From the NCBI RefSeq assembly GCF_000429405.1, contig NZ_KE386897.1, forward strand, positions 380,031 through 444,030: a stretch of 64,000 bases of DNA. Reading direction: 5' to 3'. The position numbers and the translations under genes were made by a program. Below are positions 8,397 to 17,319 of this stretch, in pieces; positions within the stretch are counted from its first letter, which is position 1; the number at the start of each line of letters is the position of its first letter. Source of the stretch: Algoriphagus marincola DSM 16067 (lineage in GTDB: Bacteria > Bacteroidota > Bacteroidia > Cytophagales > Cyclobacteriaceae). Under the pieces are notes generated by a model. That model saw only the letters and a list, made by a program, of their open reading frames with translations. It made no database searches and had not been told where the DNA came from.

Positions 8397-10424
8397 TCAG
8401 TTCAAATAAGGGATTTGCGATAAAGCTTCATCTACACGGCTTACCGGTCTTCGGCAGGCATGATCGAAACAAACATAAATTAAGGCATTTCCGGTCGAAT
8501 CCGGAGTTTTTCCTTTCAAAATCGGGGCAGTTTCTGTCGATTTTTCTGACCAAGCCAATGCAATATTGCTGGGCTGTTTTTCCAAAAGTTCCAATGCCAA
8601 GGATTCTGCACCCTTTCCTACGATTCCAATCTCTGCCGTCGGAACCACCGTTTCCAAGAGTAAACTTGCCCAATTACACAGGAAACCAGGCTCTTTGAGA
8701 ATGAGCTCCTTCATCTTTCGAAGCATAGCCTCGGCAAACTCTCCATATTTTTTCTCATAAGTGAATAGTGCCAATCGATGGAGATTTCTGGCCATGATGG
8801 AATTGGAGGCAGGAATCACATTGTCAAAAAGTTCCTTTTTGTTGGCGATGAGTTTTTCGGCCTTGGGGTTATTGAAATAGAAAAAGCCCTCCTTTTCGTC
8901 ATAGAAGTTTTCCAAGCTAAAGTTCGTCAAAGTTCTAGCAAAGTCCAGTAAATCACTTTTTCCGCTTACTTCGAAAGCCTTTAGCGCAGCTTCAATGACG
9001 GCTGCGTAATCTTCCAAGAATCCAGGAGTGTAGGCTTGTCCATTTTTATAGCTTCGAAATAATACACCATCCACCATCAGTTTTTCCTGAATGAATTTCA
9101 GATTGTTCAAAGCTAAATCCAGCATCCGCCTTTCACCAGTGGCGATATAAGCCTGAATCAAACCAGTGCTCATCAAGCCATTCCAACCGGCTAGAATCTT
9201 ATCATCTTTTCCAGGGAAAATGCGCTGATTTCGATTTTCTAAAAGGGTAGTCTTAATTGCTTTCAATTTTTCGAGCAATTCCGCTTCGCTCATGTTGAAT
9301 TCCTCCGCTACTTCCCGATAGGAGGAGGTTTGAAAAAGGATGTTGACTCCGTCTTCCCAATTTCCGTGGATTTTCAAATTGTAAAGCTTTCGAAGCCAAG
9401 GCATCTCATCGCCCACAAGTTTTTCTAATTCGGAATAGCGCCAGGTATAGAATTTACCTTCCACTCCTTCGCTATCTGCATCTTGGGCTGCTTCGAAACC
9501 TCCTTCGCTAGTCAGCATCTCAGCCTCCAGCCAATCGACCGTTTCATTCACTTTTTCTAAGAAAAATGGGTCTCCGCTCACTTGATAGGCTTTGGCAAAA
9601 AGCTTTAAAAGTTGCCCATTGTCATAGAGCATCTTCTCGAAGTGTGGGGCAAACCATTCTCCATCTACCGAGTAGCGTGCGAAACCACCTCTCAAATGGT
9701 CATAAATACCTCCCATTCCGATTTTTTTGAGGGTAAAGAAGACCGCTTCCTTTAGCTCATCCCTTTTGGAGGTGATGGCATAGTCCAAGGCAAAATCCCA
9801 AATTGCCGGCATGGGAAATTTGGGGATGCGGTTCATACCACCCCATTCCTTGTCAAACTGCGCGCTGAGTTTGGTGATCACTTCGCTTAAGTCATCCGCA
9901 CTAAAATCCTCCTCTGATTCCTTGATTACGTACTTTTCTATCTCAGAGCGGCTGAGGGAGCGCCCAAATCCTTCGGCACTTTCCGCCAACTGATCCTCGT
10001 GCTTTTTAAAAGCATCTGCGATATTGGCAAGCAAGCGTGTCCACTGCTCATTTTTGAAGTAGGTACCTCCGTAAAAGGGTTTTTGGTTGGGCATCAGAAA
10101 AACATTCAAGGGCCATCCTCCCTGCAATCCCATGGCCTGCACGGCATCCATGTAGATATTATCCAAGTCGGGCCGCTCCTCCCGATCGATTTTGATGCAG
10201 ACAAAATGCTCATTCATCAGTTCGGCCGTCAGCTCATCTTCAAAACTCTCATGTTCCATCACATGACACCAATGGCAAGCGGAATAGCCGATGGAAACTA
10301 GAATAGGTTTGTTCTCCTTTTTGGCTTTTTCGAGTGCTTCCGGACCCCAAGGAAACCAATCGACGGGGTTGTTGGCGTGTTGGAGAAGGTAGGGGGATTG
10401 GGAATTAGCGAGGCGGTTTGGCAT
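8397..10424 (-). CDS. DUF255 thioredoxin-fold/six-hairpin protein (YyaL/SSP411 family)
   Basis: The start at 10424 ([23 protein letters not shown]) matches the invariant N-terminus of this family; the longer frame back to 10469 would run through a simple-sequence tract. At 675 residues it has the family length. The N-terminal thioredoxin-like domain has the CxxC site C50-H-W-C53 (SACHWCHVM); the rest is an (alpha/alpha)6 toroid of the kind seen in glycosidases, with [24 protein letters not shown] as its conserved core. The biochemical function is not established. It is cytoplasmic by the lack of a signal peptide. It forms an operon with priA. Confidence 0.93.
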   Translation of the reverse strand: MPNRLANSQSPYLLQHANNPVDWFPWGPEALEKAKKENKPILVSIGYSACHWCHVMEHESFEDELTAELMNEHFVCIKIDREERPDLDNIYMDAVQAMGLQGGWPLNVFLMPNQKPFYGGTYFKNEQWTRLLANIADAFKKHEDQLAESAEGFGRSLSRSEIEKYVIKESEEDFSADDLSEVITKLSAQFDKEWGGMNRIPKFPMPAIWDFALDYAITSKRDELKEAVFFTLKKIGMGGIYDHLRGGFARYSVDGEWFAPHFEKMLYDNGQLLKLFAKAYQVSGDPFFLEKVNETVDWLEAEMLTSEGGFEAAQDADSEGVEGKFYTWRYSELEKLVGDEMPWLRKLYNLKIHGNWEDGVNILFQTSSYREVAEEFNMSEAELLEKLKAIKTTLLENRNQRIFPGKDDKILAGWNGLMSTGLIQAYIATGERRMLDLALNNLKFIQEKLMVDGVLFRSYKNGQAYTPGFLEDYAAVIEAALKAFEVSGKSDLLDFARTLTNFSLENFYDEKEGFFYFNNPKAEKLIANKKELFDNVIPASNSIMARNLHRLALFTYEKKYGEFAEAMLRKMKELILKEPGFLCNWASLLLETVVPTAEIGIVGKGAESLALELLEKQPSNIALAWSEKSTETAPILKGKTPDSTGNALIYVCFDHACRRPVSRVDEALSQIPYLN

Positions 10425-10426
10425 AG

Positions 10427-10462
10427 TTGGAAAGTTGAAAGGTGGTAAAGTTGAAAGATTGG
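10427..10462. repeat. Short purine-rich simple repeat
   Basis: Imperfect tandem copies of a (G)AAAGTTG-like unit (TTGGAAAGTTGAAAGGTGG, then TAAAGTTGAAAGATTGG) sit just upstream of the DUF255 gene start. Tracts of this kind are scattered between genes in many Bacteroidota genomes. No function is suggested; it mainly argues against the longer N-terminus of the neighbouring gene. Confidence 0.4.
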
Positions 10463-10512
10463 CCTTCAAGGGTTTTAAATCTCTTGGATTATTTGAGGAA
10501 TTCGTAAAGTTA

Positions 10513-11499
10513 TCAAGGATTAATAAGCCTTTCGAGCGCCTGATTAGTATCCTCTAACTCTTTTGAAAAGTCGAATTCCGTACCCATTTGTTCCAGTTTG
10601 GACCTTAGGTTTTGAAGAAATTTGAGATGTGAGTCACTTTCGGGGTTCAGGGGACGATGAGCCAATTCCCGTTGGATTTTTTGAATCTCGGAAATCTTGA
10701 TTTGGGTTTCTTTTAGAAAATAGGTCTCTGAGAATCGCTTCCAGATGTAGTTTTCTGCTTCTGCCGTGGGATGAATTCTATCCTCCTTGTAAAATCGATA
10801 GTCCCGCAATTCATCCATCATAATTTCGTATGCGGGGAAATAGCTGACAGATTCTAGTTTTTTTTCCAGCTCATGGCAAAGCACACAAAGGATACTTTTA
10901 CTCAATTGATTCTCTGGAATCCCGTCTTTGATATGCCGCACAGGGCTGACCGTGAGAATGAATTTTAAGTTTGGATTGCTCCGAGAGATATTTCCAAGAG
11001 TAATTTCCAAGTCCAAGAGCATTTTTTGCATGGAGGAAAGTTTTTTCTCGAAAATCTTTTGCGGCTGCTTATGGCAATTGGCAACCGATCCAAAATCCTG
11101 GTGCTCGTAAATCCAGGCTGTACCAAAGGTCAAAATCAAGTGGGTGCCTGAAGAAAGATACTCATGGGTTTCCTTGATTTTTGAATTCCATTTTTGATTT
11201 AGATCAGCTTTGCTTTTTCCTACCAAATCCGAATGGGCTGAGTAATGAAAAAACAATCCTTCACGCTCCAAAATCCCTGATTCATCTATCGAATCTTCAA
11301 ACTGAGCATGATTGAGGATTTGGGATAAACTAGTGGGATGGAATATGGTACCAAAAGGATTGGTTAAAACGTCAAATTTGCAGCTTTCCAGTTTGCTTCC
11401 TACTACTTTTGCAAAGCAGGATCCCATGCTGAGGATTTTAGATTGATGAGAAATCGGAGCGGATGCAGGAGGTATTTCGAATGAAGTAAACCAGTTCAT
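10513..11499 (-). CDS. GSCFA domain protein (SGNH-like)
   Basis: A 328-residue protein with the family-defining motif [10 protein letters not shown] at about 26-35, where the Ser is in the position of the nucleophile of SGNH/GDSL hydrolases. [11 protein letters not shown] and [12 protein letters not shown] are further conserved blocks, and [14 protein letters not shown] near the C-terminus supplies the Asp/His pair. Members are restricted mostly to Bacteroidota and Proteobacteria and their substrate is unknown. No signal peptide is seen. It is transcribed divergently from the ECF sigma gene and on its own, 89 bp upstream of the DUF255 gene. Confidence 0.9.
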   Translation of the reverse strand: MNWFTSFEIPPASAPISHQSKILSMGSCFAKVVGSKLESCKFDVLTNPFGTIFHPTSLSQILNHAQFEDSIDESGILEREGLFFHYSAHSDLVGKSKADLNQKWNSKIKETHEYLSSGTHLILTFGTAWIYEHQDFGSVANCHKQPQKIFEKKLSSMQKMLLDLEITLGNISRSNPNLKFILTVSPVRHIKDGIPENQLSKSILCVLCHELEKKLESVSYFPAYEIMMDELRDYRFYKEDRIHPTAEAENYIWKRFSETYFLKETQIKISEIQKIQRELAHRPLNPESDSHLKFLQNLRSKLEQMGTEFDFSKELEDTNQALERLINP

Positions 11500-11622
11500 A
11501 CATCGAATTTACAGATTCTCCGGAGGTCCTTTTAAATATTATTCATTAGATTTTTAAAAAATAATTCGAAAGATGTGTGATTTTTTATGTGAAGTCCAGA
11601 CTAATAGATCAAAAGCTAATTC

Positions 11623-12120
11623 ATGAAGCGCGAGGACGAATTCATTCAACTCATTCAGGAAAATCAAGCATTGATCTATAAGATCGCGACGATTTATACC
11701 CGGGATCGGGAAGAGCAGCAGGATTTGTATCAAGAGGTGGTCTATCAGACTTGGAAATCTTTTGATCAATTCAAAAAAGCTGCGAAGCCTAGCACTTGGC
11801 TGTATCGAGTTGGGATGAATACGGCGATCACTCATCTCAACCGCTCCAAAAAACGGGTAGCTGCAGTACCCATGGAAGGGATGGAGTTTGACTTGATGGA
11901 TGAGACTGATTCTCAAAAGGAAGAGCAAATCCGACAGCTTTATGCGGAAATCCGAAAGTTGGGATTGCTGGACCGAGGAATTGTTTTTCTCTTTCTGGAG
12001 GGAAAAAGTCATGAGGAAATATCCGAGATCGTCGGCATCACTTCCAGCAATGTGGGAACACGACTATCGCGAATCAAGGAAAAGCTAAGAAAAGGAGTAC
12101 AAACCACTAAAGCCCACTAA
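11623..12120 (+). CDS. ECF-type RNA polymerase sigma factor
   Basis: A 165-residue two-domain sigma factor. Region 2 is seen in EQQDLYQEVVYQTWKSFDQFK and the following STWLYRVGMNTAITHLNR; region 4 is the helix-turn-helix near the C-terminus (HEEISEIVGITSSNVGTRLSRIKEKL). It redirects RNA polymerase to a specific promoter set. The next gene starts 2 bp after its stop and encodes a membrane protein, a common arrangement for an ECF factor and its membrane-bound regulator. It is not linked to the SusC/SusD pair here: that SusC lacks the N-terminal signalling domain needed for a FecI/FecR-type cascade. Confidence 0.92.
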   Translation: MKREDEFIQLIQENQALIYKIATIYTRDREEQQDLYQEVVYQTWKSFDQFKKAAKPSTWLYRVGMNTAITHLNRSKKRVAAVPMEGMEFDLMDETDSQKEEQIRQLYAEIRKLGLLDRGIVFLFLEGKSHEEISEIVGITSSNVGTRLSRIKEKLRKGVQTTKAH

Positions 12121-12122
12121 TC

Positions 12123-12719
12123 ATGGAACTCGAGGAAATGAAATCAATCTGGGGTGAACTCAGTGGAAAAGTAGAAAATCAAGAAAAAATCAAAAAAGAA
12201 GAACTCATGAAAATGACTAAAAAGAAATATCATAACAGTCTGGGAACCATCTATTTTCCAGAAATATTGGGAGCAGTGATTTGCTTTACTTATGCAGGAT
12301 TCTTTGTCTTTCAGATCGACAAGCTAGAGATATTTGCCAATCAACTATTCGCGGTATTCAACACAGTTTTGATGATCGTCTTACCGATTATCAGTTTGGT
12401 GATGCTCTATCGATTTAGCCGGCTCAACATCAGTGATAATAGTCCGATGGAGCTGCTTAAAAAGTTCAAAAAAGACAAGCAGTTTTACCGTGATTTCCAA
12501 ATAGTGACAGTAGTGCTCTCCGGACTTTTTGCCATGACTGTTTTACCCCCGCTTGCTGAGTTAATGGGCAAAGTGGATATGGTGTCCAATCCAAATTTCT
12601 GGATGATTTATGTGCCAATAGGGGTGATTTGTGTCTTCTTCTTTGGAAGATGGACAGTAAAAAAGTATACCCGAGCCTTGGACAAAGCGCAGGAAGTAAT
12701 CGAAGGGATTGAAGAGTGA
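12123..12719 (+). CDS. Membrane protein paired with the ECF sigma factor (possible anti-sigma)
   Basis: A 198-residue protein with a charged cytoplasmic N-terminus (MELEEMKSIWGELSGKVENQ, then several lysines), two membrane segments at about 42-62 and 72-98, and another pair at about 125-145 and 155-178. The N-terminal ELEEMKSIW opening recurs in small membrane proteins encoded beside ECF sigma genes in Bacteroidota. It starts 2 bp after the sigma gene, so it is co-expressed and may tether or regulate the sigma factor. No zinc anti-sigma motif (HxxxCxxC) is present, so the anti-sigma role is only inferred from position. Confidence 0.7.
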   Translation: MELEEMKSIWGELSGKVENQEKIKKEELMKMTKKKYHNSLGTIYFPEILGAVICFTYAGFFVFQIDKLEIFANQLFAVFNTVLMIVLPIISLVMLYRFSRLNISDNSPMELLKKFKKDKQFYRDFQIVTVVLSGLFAMTVLPPLAELMGKVDMVSNPNFWMIYVPIGVICVFFFGRWTVKKYTRALDKAQEVIEGIEE

Positions 12720-12743
12720 AAAAGGGGCTAGTCCCCTTTTTTT
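12719..12743. terminator. Bidirectional intrinsic terminator between convergent genes
   Basis: AAAAAGGGG (12719-12727), loop CTAGT, CCCCTTTTT (12733-12741) gives a GC-core stem with T runs on both strands. The TAG stop of the convergent DUF1835 gene lies in the loop (12728-12730) and the stop of the membrane-protein gene abuts the other side, so one hairpin serves both transcripts. Confidence 0.85.
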
Positions 12744-13462
12744 ATCCCTTCCCAAAACCGATGCACCTGCAAGTCTCCAAAACCATAGATTGGAAGCCTT
12801 CTCTGAAATTCCTGAAACGTCTTTCCAAAGCCCCAATCTGGATAAGCAGCTTGAATTTCTTTCAAAGTTTCGAAAGGAAGCCCCTCTGAGTCTTTCGATG
12901 GAATCATCGCTTTCCAAGCCTGAATCGCAGGAACTAAGAATGAAAACTTTTCAGGCAAAGATTCCGAAATTTCAAGCGCTTTGTCAGGTTCTTCTTTTTG
13001 GAAGTATGCCCAAAGCTTGCCGAAGGCTTCAAAATCTGATGAATCCAAAACGGTTGCTTGGTTCAATTGATCAATCAACTGTTTGGAAGTCAGGTGTGCG
13101 AAGGAGTAGGGGGAAGAATTACCGGGAAGCACCAGATGAGCTTCTTCAAGAGAATCAGGCAAAAGAGTTATGGCTTTCCAAAGATTGAGCTGACAGAAGA
13201 GATCTTCCTCAAACCAAAGATAAACCCTTGCTCCTCGGGGGATTTGAGTAATCCTTAGGATCTCAGCTTTAGAAAAGGAAATGTAGTCTTTTTCTCCATA
13301 GTGCTTTTCTAGAAACGCTTTTCGGATCTTCCAAAACTCATCTTCCGAATGTGCATAAACTGGTCCATCGATCAGGCATTCCCTGAACATGATTTTCTCA
13401 CCCGGTATTTCTTTTGGGAATTGCTCAGCTAAGGAGTCTCCATTCAGAATGTGAAAAGTCAT
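12728..13462 (-). CDS. DUF1835 domain protein
   Basis: A 244-residue cytoplasmic protein. The N-terminus MTFHILNGDSLAEQFP is the hallmark of DUF1835, and ECLIDGPVYAHSEDEFWKIR continues it. The central stretch VYLWFEEDLFCQLNLWKAI and the C-terminal part resemble the DUF3658-like tail often fused to it. The function is unknown. It overlaps the DUF1801 gene by 4 nt and is the last gene of the leftward run that begins with the carboxypeptidase. Its stop codon is embedded in the terminator loop. Confidence 0.85.
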   Translation of the reverse strand: MTFHILNGDSLAEQFPKEIPGEKIMFRECLIDGPVYAHSEDEFWKIRKAFLEKHYGEKDYISFSKAEILRITQIPRGARVYLWFEEDLFCQLNLWKAITLLPDSLEEAHLVLPGNSSPYSFAHLTSKQLIDQLNQATVLDSSDFEAFGKLWAYFQKEEPDKALEISESLPEKFSFLVPAIQAWKAMIPSKDSEGLPFETLKEIQAAYPDWGFGKTFQEFQRRLPIYGFGDLQVHRFWEGIKKGD

Positions 13463-13884
13463 TCGGTTGGATATTTTGACTTCATATAGCCATAGGATTT
13501 TTTGATCAGCTCCCGTAAAACTTGCTCATCTACATCGATCAATTTGTTGATATACAGGCAAGAGGAACCAGTCTTGTGTTTGCCAAGCTTTGAGAAAAGC
13601 TCTTCGAAACTAGTTTCCATGCAGCCCAATAAGTACAAGGAAAGGGAAGTTTTGCGCGGAGAAAAGCCAACGATGAGGAAGTCACCTTCTCGACCGCTTT
13701 CATATTTGTAGTGGTATTGTCCGAAGCCTACGATAGAAGGTCCCCACATTATAGGCTTTTCTCCCGTGACTTCTTCTATGATTTGCTTGAGTCGGAATGC
13801 ATCTTCCCGTTTTTTGAGCGATTCTACCTGATTGAGAAAATCATCCACTGAGGCATCGGTAGGTTGGGTTTTGTTTTCTGCCAT
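13459..13884 (-). CDS. DUF1801 (YdhG-like) small protein
   Basis: A 141-residue protein with the DUF1801 pattern: SLKKREDAFRLKQIIEEVTG, then KPIMWGPSIVGFGQYHYKY and a C-terminal GSSCLYINKLIDVDEQVL. The fold is of the iron-chaperone-like/YdhG type and the function is not established. It is cytoplasmic. It starts 2 bp after the stop of the S9 peptidase and overlaps DUF1835 by 4 nt, so all are likely on one transcript; no functional connection is obvious. Confidence 0.85.
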   Translation of the reverse strand: MAENKTQPTDASVDDFLNQVESLKKREDAFRLKQIIEEVTGEKPIMWGPSIVGFGQYHYKYESGREGDFLIVGFSPRKTSLSLYLLGCMETSFEELFSKLGKHKTGSSCLYINKLIDVDEQVLRELIKKSYGYMKSKYPTE

Positions 13885-13886
13885 GG

Positions 13887-15956
13887 CTAGTCCATTAGGT
13901 GGTTTTGGAGAAAGTTAGCAGTTTCATTAGAAACCCGAATCATATTTTCCCATTTCATCCAATGGTGGGTATCCCCGGGGATTAGGATGAATTCGTAGGG
14001 CTTTTTCAATTCATCAAAGCGTCTGATCAAATTGGTGGTTTGGGATACGTTGACATTGCGGTCATCATCGGAGTGGATGAAAAGAACCGGGCTGGTCCAA
14101 GTATCCAAATCTGAGATCGGAGAGGAGTTCCAAGCTATTTCTTTTGCTTTTTCATAATCAGGAGCTATCTCATAGCCTTCAGGCAGATCGTATCTTCCAT
14201 CCAAGTCATGTACTCCGTGGATATCCACGCCCACTTTGAACAAGTCCGAATCCCGAGCCAGAGCCAAAGCCGTGAGATAGCCTCCGTAGCTTCCTCCATA
14301 GATTCCGATTTTATCCCCATCGACTTGAGGTAAATTAGCTAAGAATTCTCCTCCGGCCTTCACATCCTGGTATTCCACTGCCCCTTGATAGTAGCCGTAT
14401 GCAGGTCTGTGAAATTCATAGCCATAACCAATTCCCAAGCGGAAATTCACTGAAAGGACCACAAAACCCATTTCAGCCAGATACTGATTCAGCGCATAGG
14501 TATTGGTGTAATAATCCATATAACTCCAACCTAAAAGCATCTGTCGCTGAGGACCTCCATGGACGAAAACTACTCCTGGCTTTTGAGAAGAACCGCCTTC
14601 TTTTTCAAAGAGCTGCCCATAGATAGTCGTCCCATCTGCAGCGGTGAATTTGACCTGTTTTGGGGCCACTAGTTTGTTTTGTGGGAAATCAGTATGGATT
14701 AGATTGGATTGAAGTACTTGAGTTTTATCTTCTTTTTTAACCGTAACCAAATGAGGTCTTTGTGCTGTAGCGGAGAAGTATGCCAAGTTTCCATTTGCCA
14801 AAGCGACCGGATAGGCTTCTATTCCTTCTCCGGTAGTTTCCCAGTTCAGTTGTTTACTCTTTAAATCTACCGAACCAATATGCCTGCGATCCTTGTCCGC
14901 TTCACTCGGGCCATAGTTTGCTGAAAAGATCACTCGATTGCCATCCGGACTTAGCTTGATTTGCTCCACCATGTAATCACCTGGGGTGAGCAGAGTTTCT
15001 TTTTTCCTTTGCAAATCCAAGGCATAGAGATGCTGCCAACCATCATGGTAGGACTCGAAAACCAGCTCATTTTCATTGGGATAAGAGAAAAAGAAAGAGC
15101 GATAAGACCCTCTCAAAGTCTCAGGAGCTTTCCAAAGCATTTTGGCTTCTCCGGTGGCTACATATGCATGCCAGATTTCCCAAGGAGCATGTCTTGGCTC
15201 CAAAAGCGGAAAAGCCGCACCTGTTCCACCAAGAGTTTTGATAAAGGCGAGTTTACTGCCATCGGGTGACCATTTCGGTTGGGAATAGCGGTGAAATGAA
15301 GGTGCGATAAACTGAATGGGATTCTCGGCATCCCGATAAATGCCTAGCAGCTGATTACCTCCTCGGTTGACCGTGAATGCTAGGCTTTTTCCGTCAGGAG
15401 AATATTCCATGGAGTTGACGGATCCTTTAATGTCAAATAATTGGGAGGGCTCCAAATCTTTTGCTAGATCGATGGTAAAGACTTTCCCACTTTTCAAAAA
15501 AGCCAAAGTAGAACCAGGGCCTACCACCAAATCATCGCCCTCACCGATGATACTTATTGCTTGAGTGGTTAGGTTGATTTTCCAGATTTCCACTTTCGGA
15601 AGCGAAGGAAGATTGTCCACATTCACAGTGGAGGAGTATAGGTAGCCACCGTGATCTCCGCCTCGTACGAATATCAACCAATTTCCATCCTGGGAGAAAC
15701 GCAAGCCGGTGATTTCCTGCCCATCATCCTTGTCAAAGGAAGTGAGTTTCTCAGGATTGAAATCGGGGGCTTTTGCATAATACACATTTCGCATTCCCTG
15801 CTCATACATAGCCCAGGCGAGTTGAGTGCCTGATCGATCTGAGGTGAGTTCAGAGGGAAAGGTGAATTTTCCTATCTCTTCCATAGTGAAGGACTGGGCG
15901 AATAGCTGGGAATAAAAAACGAAAAGAAGAACTAATAAACCGAATAATTTTTTCAT
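13887..15956 (-). CDS. Secreted S9 family peptidase (prolyl oligopeptidase/DPP-like)
   Basis: A 689-residue exported serine peptidase. A signal peptide (MKKLFGLLVLLFVFYSQLFA) precedes a beta-propeller (about 30-420) with TolB/PD40-like blades such as YSPDGKSLAF and WSPDGSKLAF. The alpha/beta hydrolase domain follows: HGGPQRQMLLGW, the nucleophile elbow GGSYGGY near 555, the acid in HSDDDRNV and the catalytic His in GDTHHWM. It should cleave short peptides, perhaps after Pro or Ala, in the periplasm. It starts 3 bp after the carboxypeptidase gene and lies in the same run as SusC/SusD, which suggests that peptides are among the substrates of this locus. Confidence 0.92.
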   Translation of the reverse strand: MKKLFGLLVLLFVFYSQLFAQSFTMEEIGKFTFPSELTSDRSGTQLAWAMYEQGMRNVYYAKAPDFNPEKLTSFDKDDGQEITGLRFSQDGNWLIFVRGGDHGGYLYSSTVNVDNLPSLPKVEIWKINLTTQAISIIGEGDDLVVGPGSTLAFLKSGKVFTIDLAKDLEPSQLFDIKGSVNSMEYSPDGKSLAFTVNRGGNQLLGIYRDAENPIQFIAPSFHRYSQPKWSPDGSKLAFIKTLGGTGAAFPLLEPRHAPWEIWHAYVATGEAKMLWKAPETLRGSYRSFFFSYPNENELVFESYHDGWQHLYALDLQRKKETLLTPGDYMVEQIKLSPDGNRVIFSANYGPSEADKDRRHIGSVDLKSKQLNWETTGEGIEAYPVALANGNLAYFSATAQRPHLVTVKKEDKTQVLQSNLIHTDFPQNKLVAPKQVKFTAADGTTIYGQLFEKEGGSSQKPGVVFVHGGPQRQMLLGWSYMDYYTNTYALNQYLAEMGFVVLSVNFRLGIGYGYEFHRPAYGYYQGAVEYQDVKAGGEFLANLPQVDGDKIGIYGGSYGGYLTALALARDSDLFKVGVDIHGVHDLDGRYDLPEGYEIAPDYEKAKEIAWNSSPISDLDTWTSPVLFIHSDDDRNVNVSQTTNLIRRFDELKKPYEFILIPGDTHHWMKWENMIRVSNETANFLQNHLMD

Positions 15957-15959
15957 GGA

Positions 15960-17258
15960 TCAATATTTTTCGTGAATCATGTAAAGCACCTTTTGTAATT
16001 CCGTTTTCAATTGGCTGGAGGGAATCTGATAGTTATTCATCAGGCAGGAAAAGTGAAGAATCTTTCCGCTTTTGGTGATCAAATAGCCGCTCAGTGCATT
16101 GGACATACTAAGCGTTCCCGTTTTGGCATAGATGTAAGGAGGTTGTCCCTCATCGGCAGGATACCAGTTTCGGATAGTTCCGGATTCTCCACCCGCAGGG
16201 AAGTAGGCTTTGATTTTTTCCAAAGGCACTTCTGCTCTGATTTTGCCCAAAAGGGCAATAATTGACCGTGGAGTAAACATATTTCGGGAAGAAAGCCCCG
16301 AGCCATCATACCACATGGGTTCGTCGGGAAGGTCATTCAATAAATTCTCCTTGGCATAATCAATTGCTTCCCGAGTGCTTAAGCGATTGTTGAGTTGGTC
16401 AGAGACCAAAAGCATCAGTTGCTCAGCAAGAAAGTTATCGCTGATTTTCATCATTTGCGCATAGATGCTATCGGCTGGAGCGCTTTGGAGTTTTTTAGGA
16501 TCAAGCTTCAAGTAGTTTTCGCCAGAAATGAGGCTGACTTTTTTATCTAATTTTTCGCTCAAAAGCTGAGCGGCAAATTCTGCCGAGGTGACAAATGGGA
16601 TATCCCGCTCAAAGTTTTTCTCAGATTCTGGTGTGAAATATTGGTATTCATTTTTGAACCGATCACGGCGAAAAGTAAGGTAGCTGGGAGGTCCTGAGGC
16701 TGGAATCAGTTTATCTTCAAAATAGGAGGGATAAGTATCAAAGCCAGATTGGGTAGAGTCCTTGGAGAATCGTACGACATTGCCATAAATCGGAAAAGCC
16801 GAGCGCTCGGTGGCATAGTAGGCGTTATACCAATCCCAGGACCAGCCTGGACCAAAAGCATCCACTTGGTCAAAGTTGTCAATTAGGAAAAGTTTCTTAT
16901 CTGATTTTCGAAGAAAACCTATGACAGTGCTATCCTGCAAATCAGGATGGAGTAAACTCGGGTCTCCTGTTCCCCAAAAGATCAAGGAGTCTCCACGCTC
17001 CAAGTAGTTGAGTCCATTTACCTTTTCATCACCCAATACAGTGTAGGAGGTGTAGAAGGTAAAGAGCTTGGTATTGGAGGCAGGAATAAAGTATTTATCC
17101 TCATTAATGGCGACTAGAGGTTTTTCCTTTGCCGGATCCGTGAGCATAAATCCCAAGTGTCCTTTTTTAAAAACATCCGACTTAGTCAGGGTTTTGTTGA
17201 TTTTTTGGACCGTGCAGGAGCATAGTGCTATGAGAGCAATGAAATAGATCTTCTTCAT
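15960..17258 (-). CDS. D-alanyl-D-alanine carboxypeptidase/endopeptidase, PBP4 (S13) family
   Basis: The start at 17258 (MKKIYFIALIALCSC) gives a lipoprotein signal with Cys 15; the frame extends back to 17315 but that part has no signal character and covers the preceding terminator. The product has 432 residues. The three penicillin-binding motifs are S61-N-T-K64 (PASNTKLF), KISDN near 272 (SxN) and YAKTGTL near 380 (KTG). The family cuts the terminal D-Ala or cross-links of peptidoglycan peptides. Being a lipoprotein is typical for the Bacteroidota branch. A strong terminator separates it from susD, so it may have its own promoter. Confidence 0.88.
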   Translation of the reverse strand: MKKIYFIALIALCSCTVQKINKTLTKSDVFKKGHLGFMLTDPAKEKPLVAINEDKYFIPASNTKLFTFYTSYTVLGDEKVNGLNYLERGDSLIFWGTGDPSLLHPDLQDSTVIGFLRKSDKKLFLIDNFDQVDAFGPGWSWDWYNAYYATERSAFPIYGNVVRFSKDSTQSGFDTYPSYFEDKLIPASGPPSYLTFRRDRFKNEYQYFTPESEKNFERDIPFVTSAEFAAQLLSEKLDKKVSLISGENYLKLDPKKLQSAPADSIYAQMMKISDNFLAEQLMLLVSDQLNNRLSTREAIDYAKENLLNDLPDEPMWYDGSGLSSRNMFTPRSIIALLGKIRAEVPLEKIKAYFPAGGESGTIRNWYPADEGQPPYIYAKTGTLSMSNALSGYLITKSGKILHFSCLMNNYQIPSSQLKTELQKVLYMIHEKY

Positions 17259-17268
17259 GATGTAAAAT

Positions 17269-17301
17269 AAAAAAAGTCTCCTGCTTTTGGGCAGGAGACT
17301 T
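17269..17301 (-). terminator. Intrinsic terminator after susD
   Basis: On the minus strand an 11-bp perfect stem (AAGTCTCCTGC with GCAGGAGACTT, 17274-17284 and 17291-17301) with a 6-nt loop is followed by a T run. It sits 19 bp past the susD stop and 10 bp before the PBP4-type gene start. Confidence 0.88.
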
Positions 17302-17319
17302 AGGTTAATGGTCAAATAC

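Noticed and set aside
10427..10462. Purine-rich tandem tract as a regulatory repeat
   Set aside because: Simple sequence typical of intergenic regions in this phylum; no palindrome or promoter element is associated.
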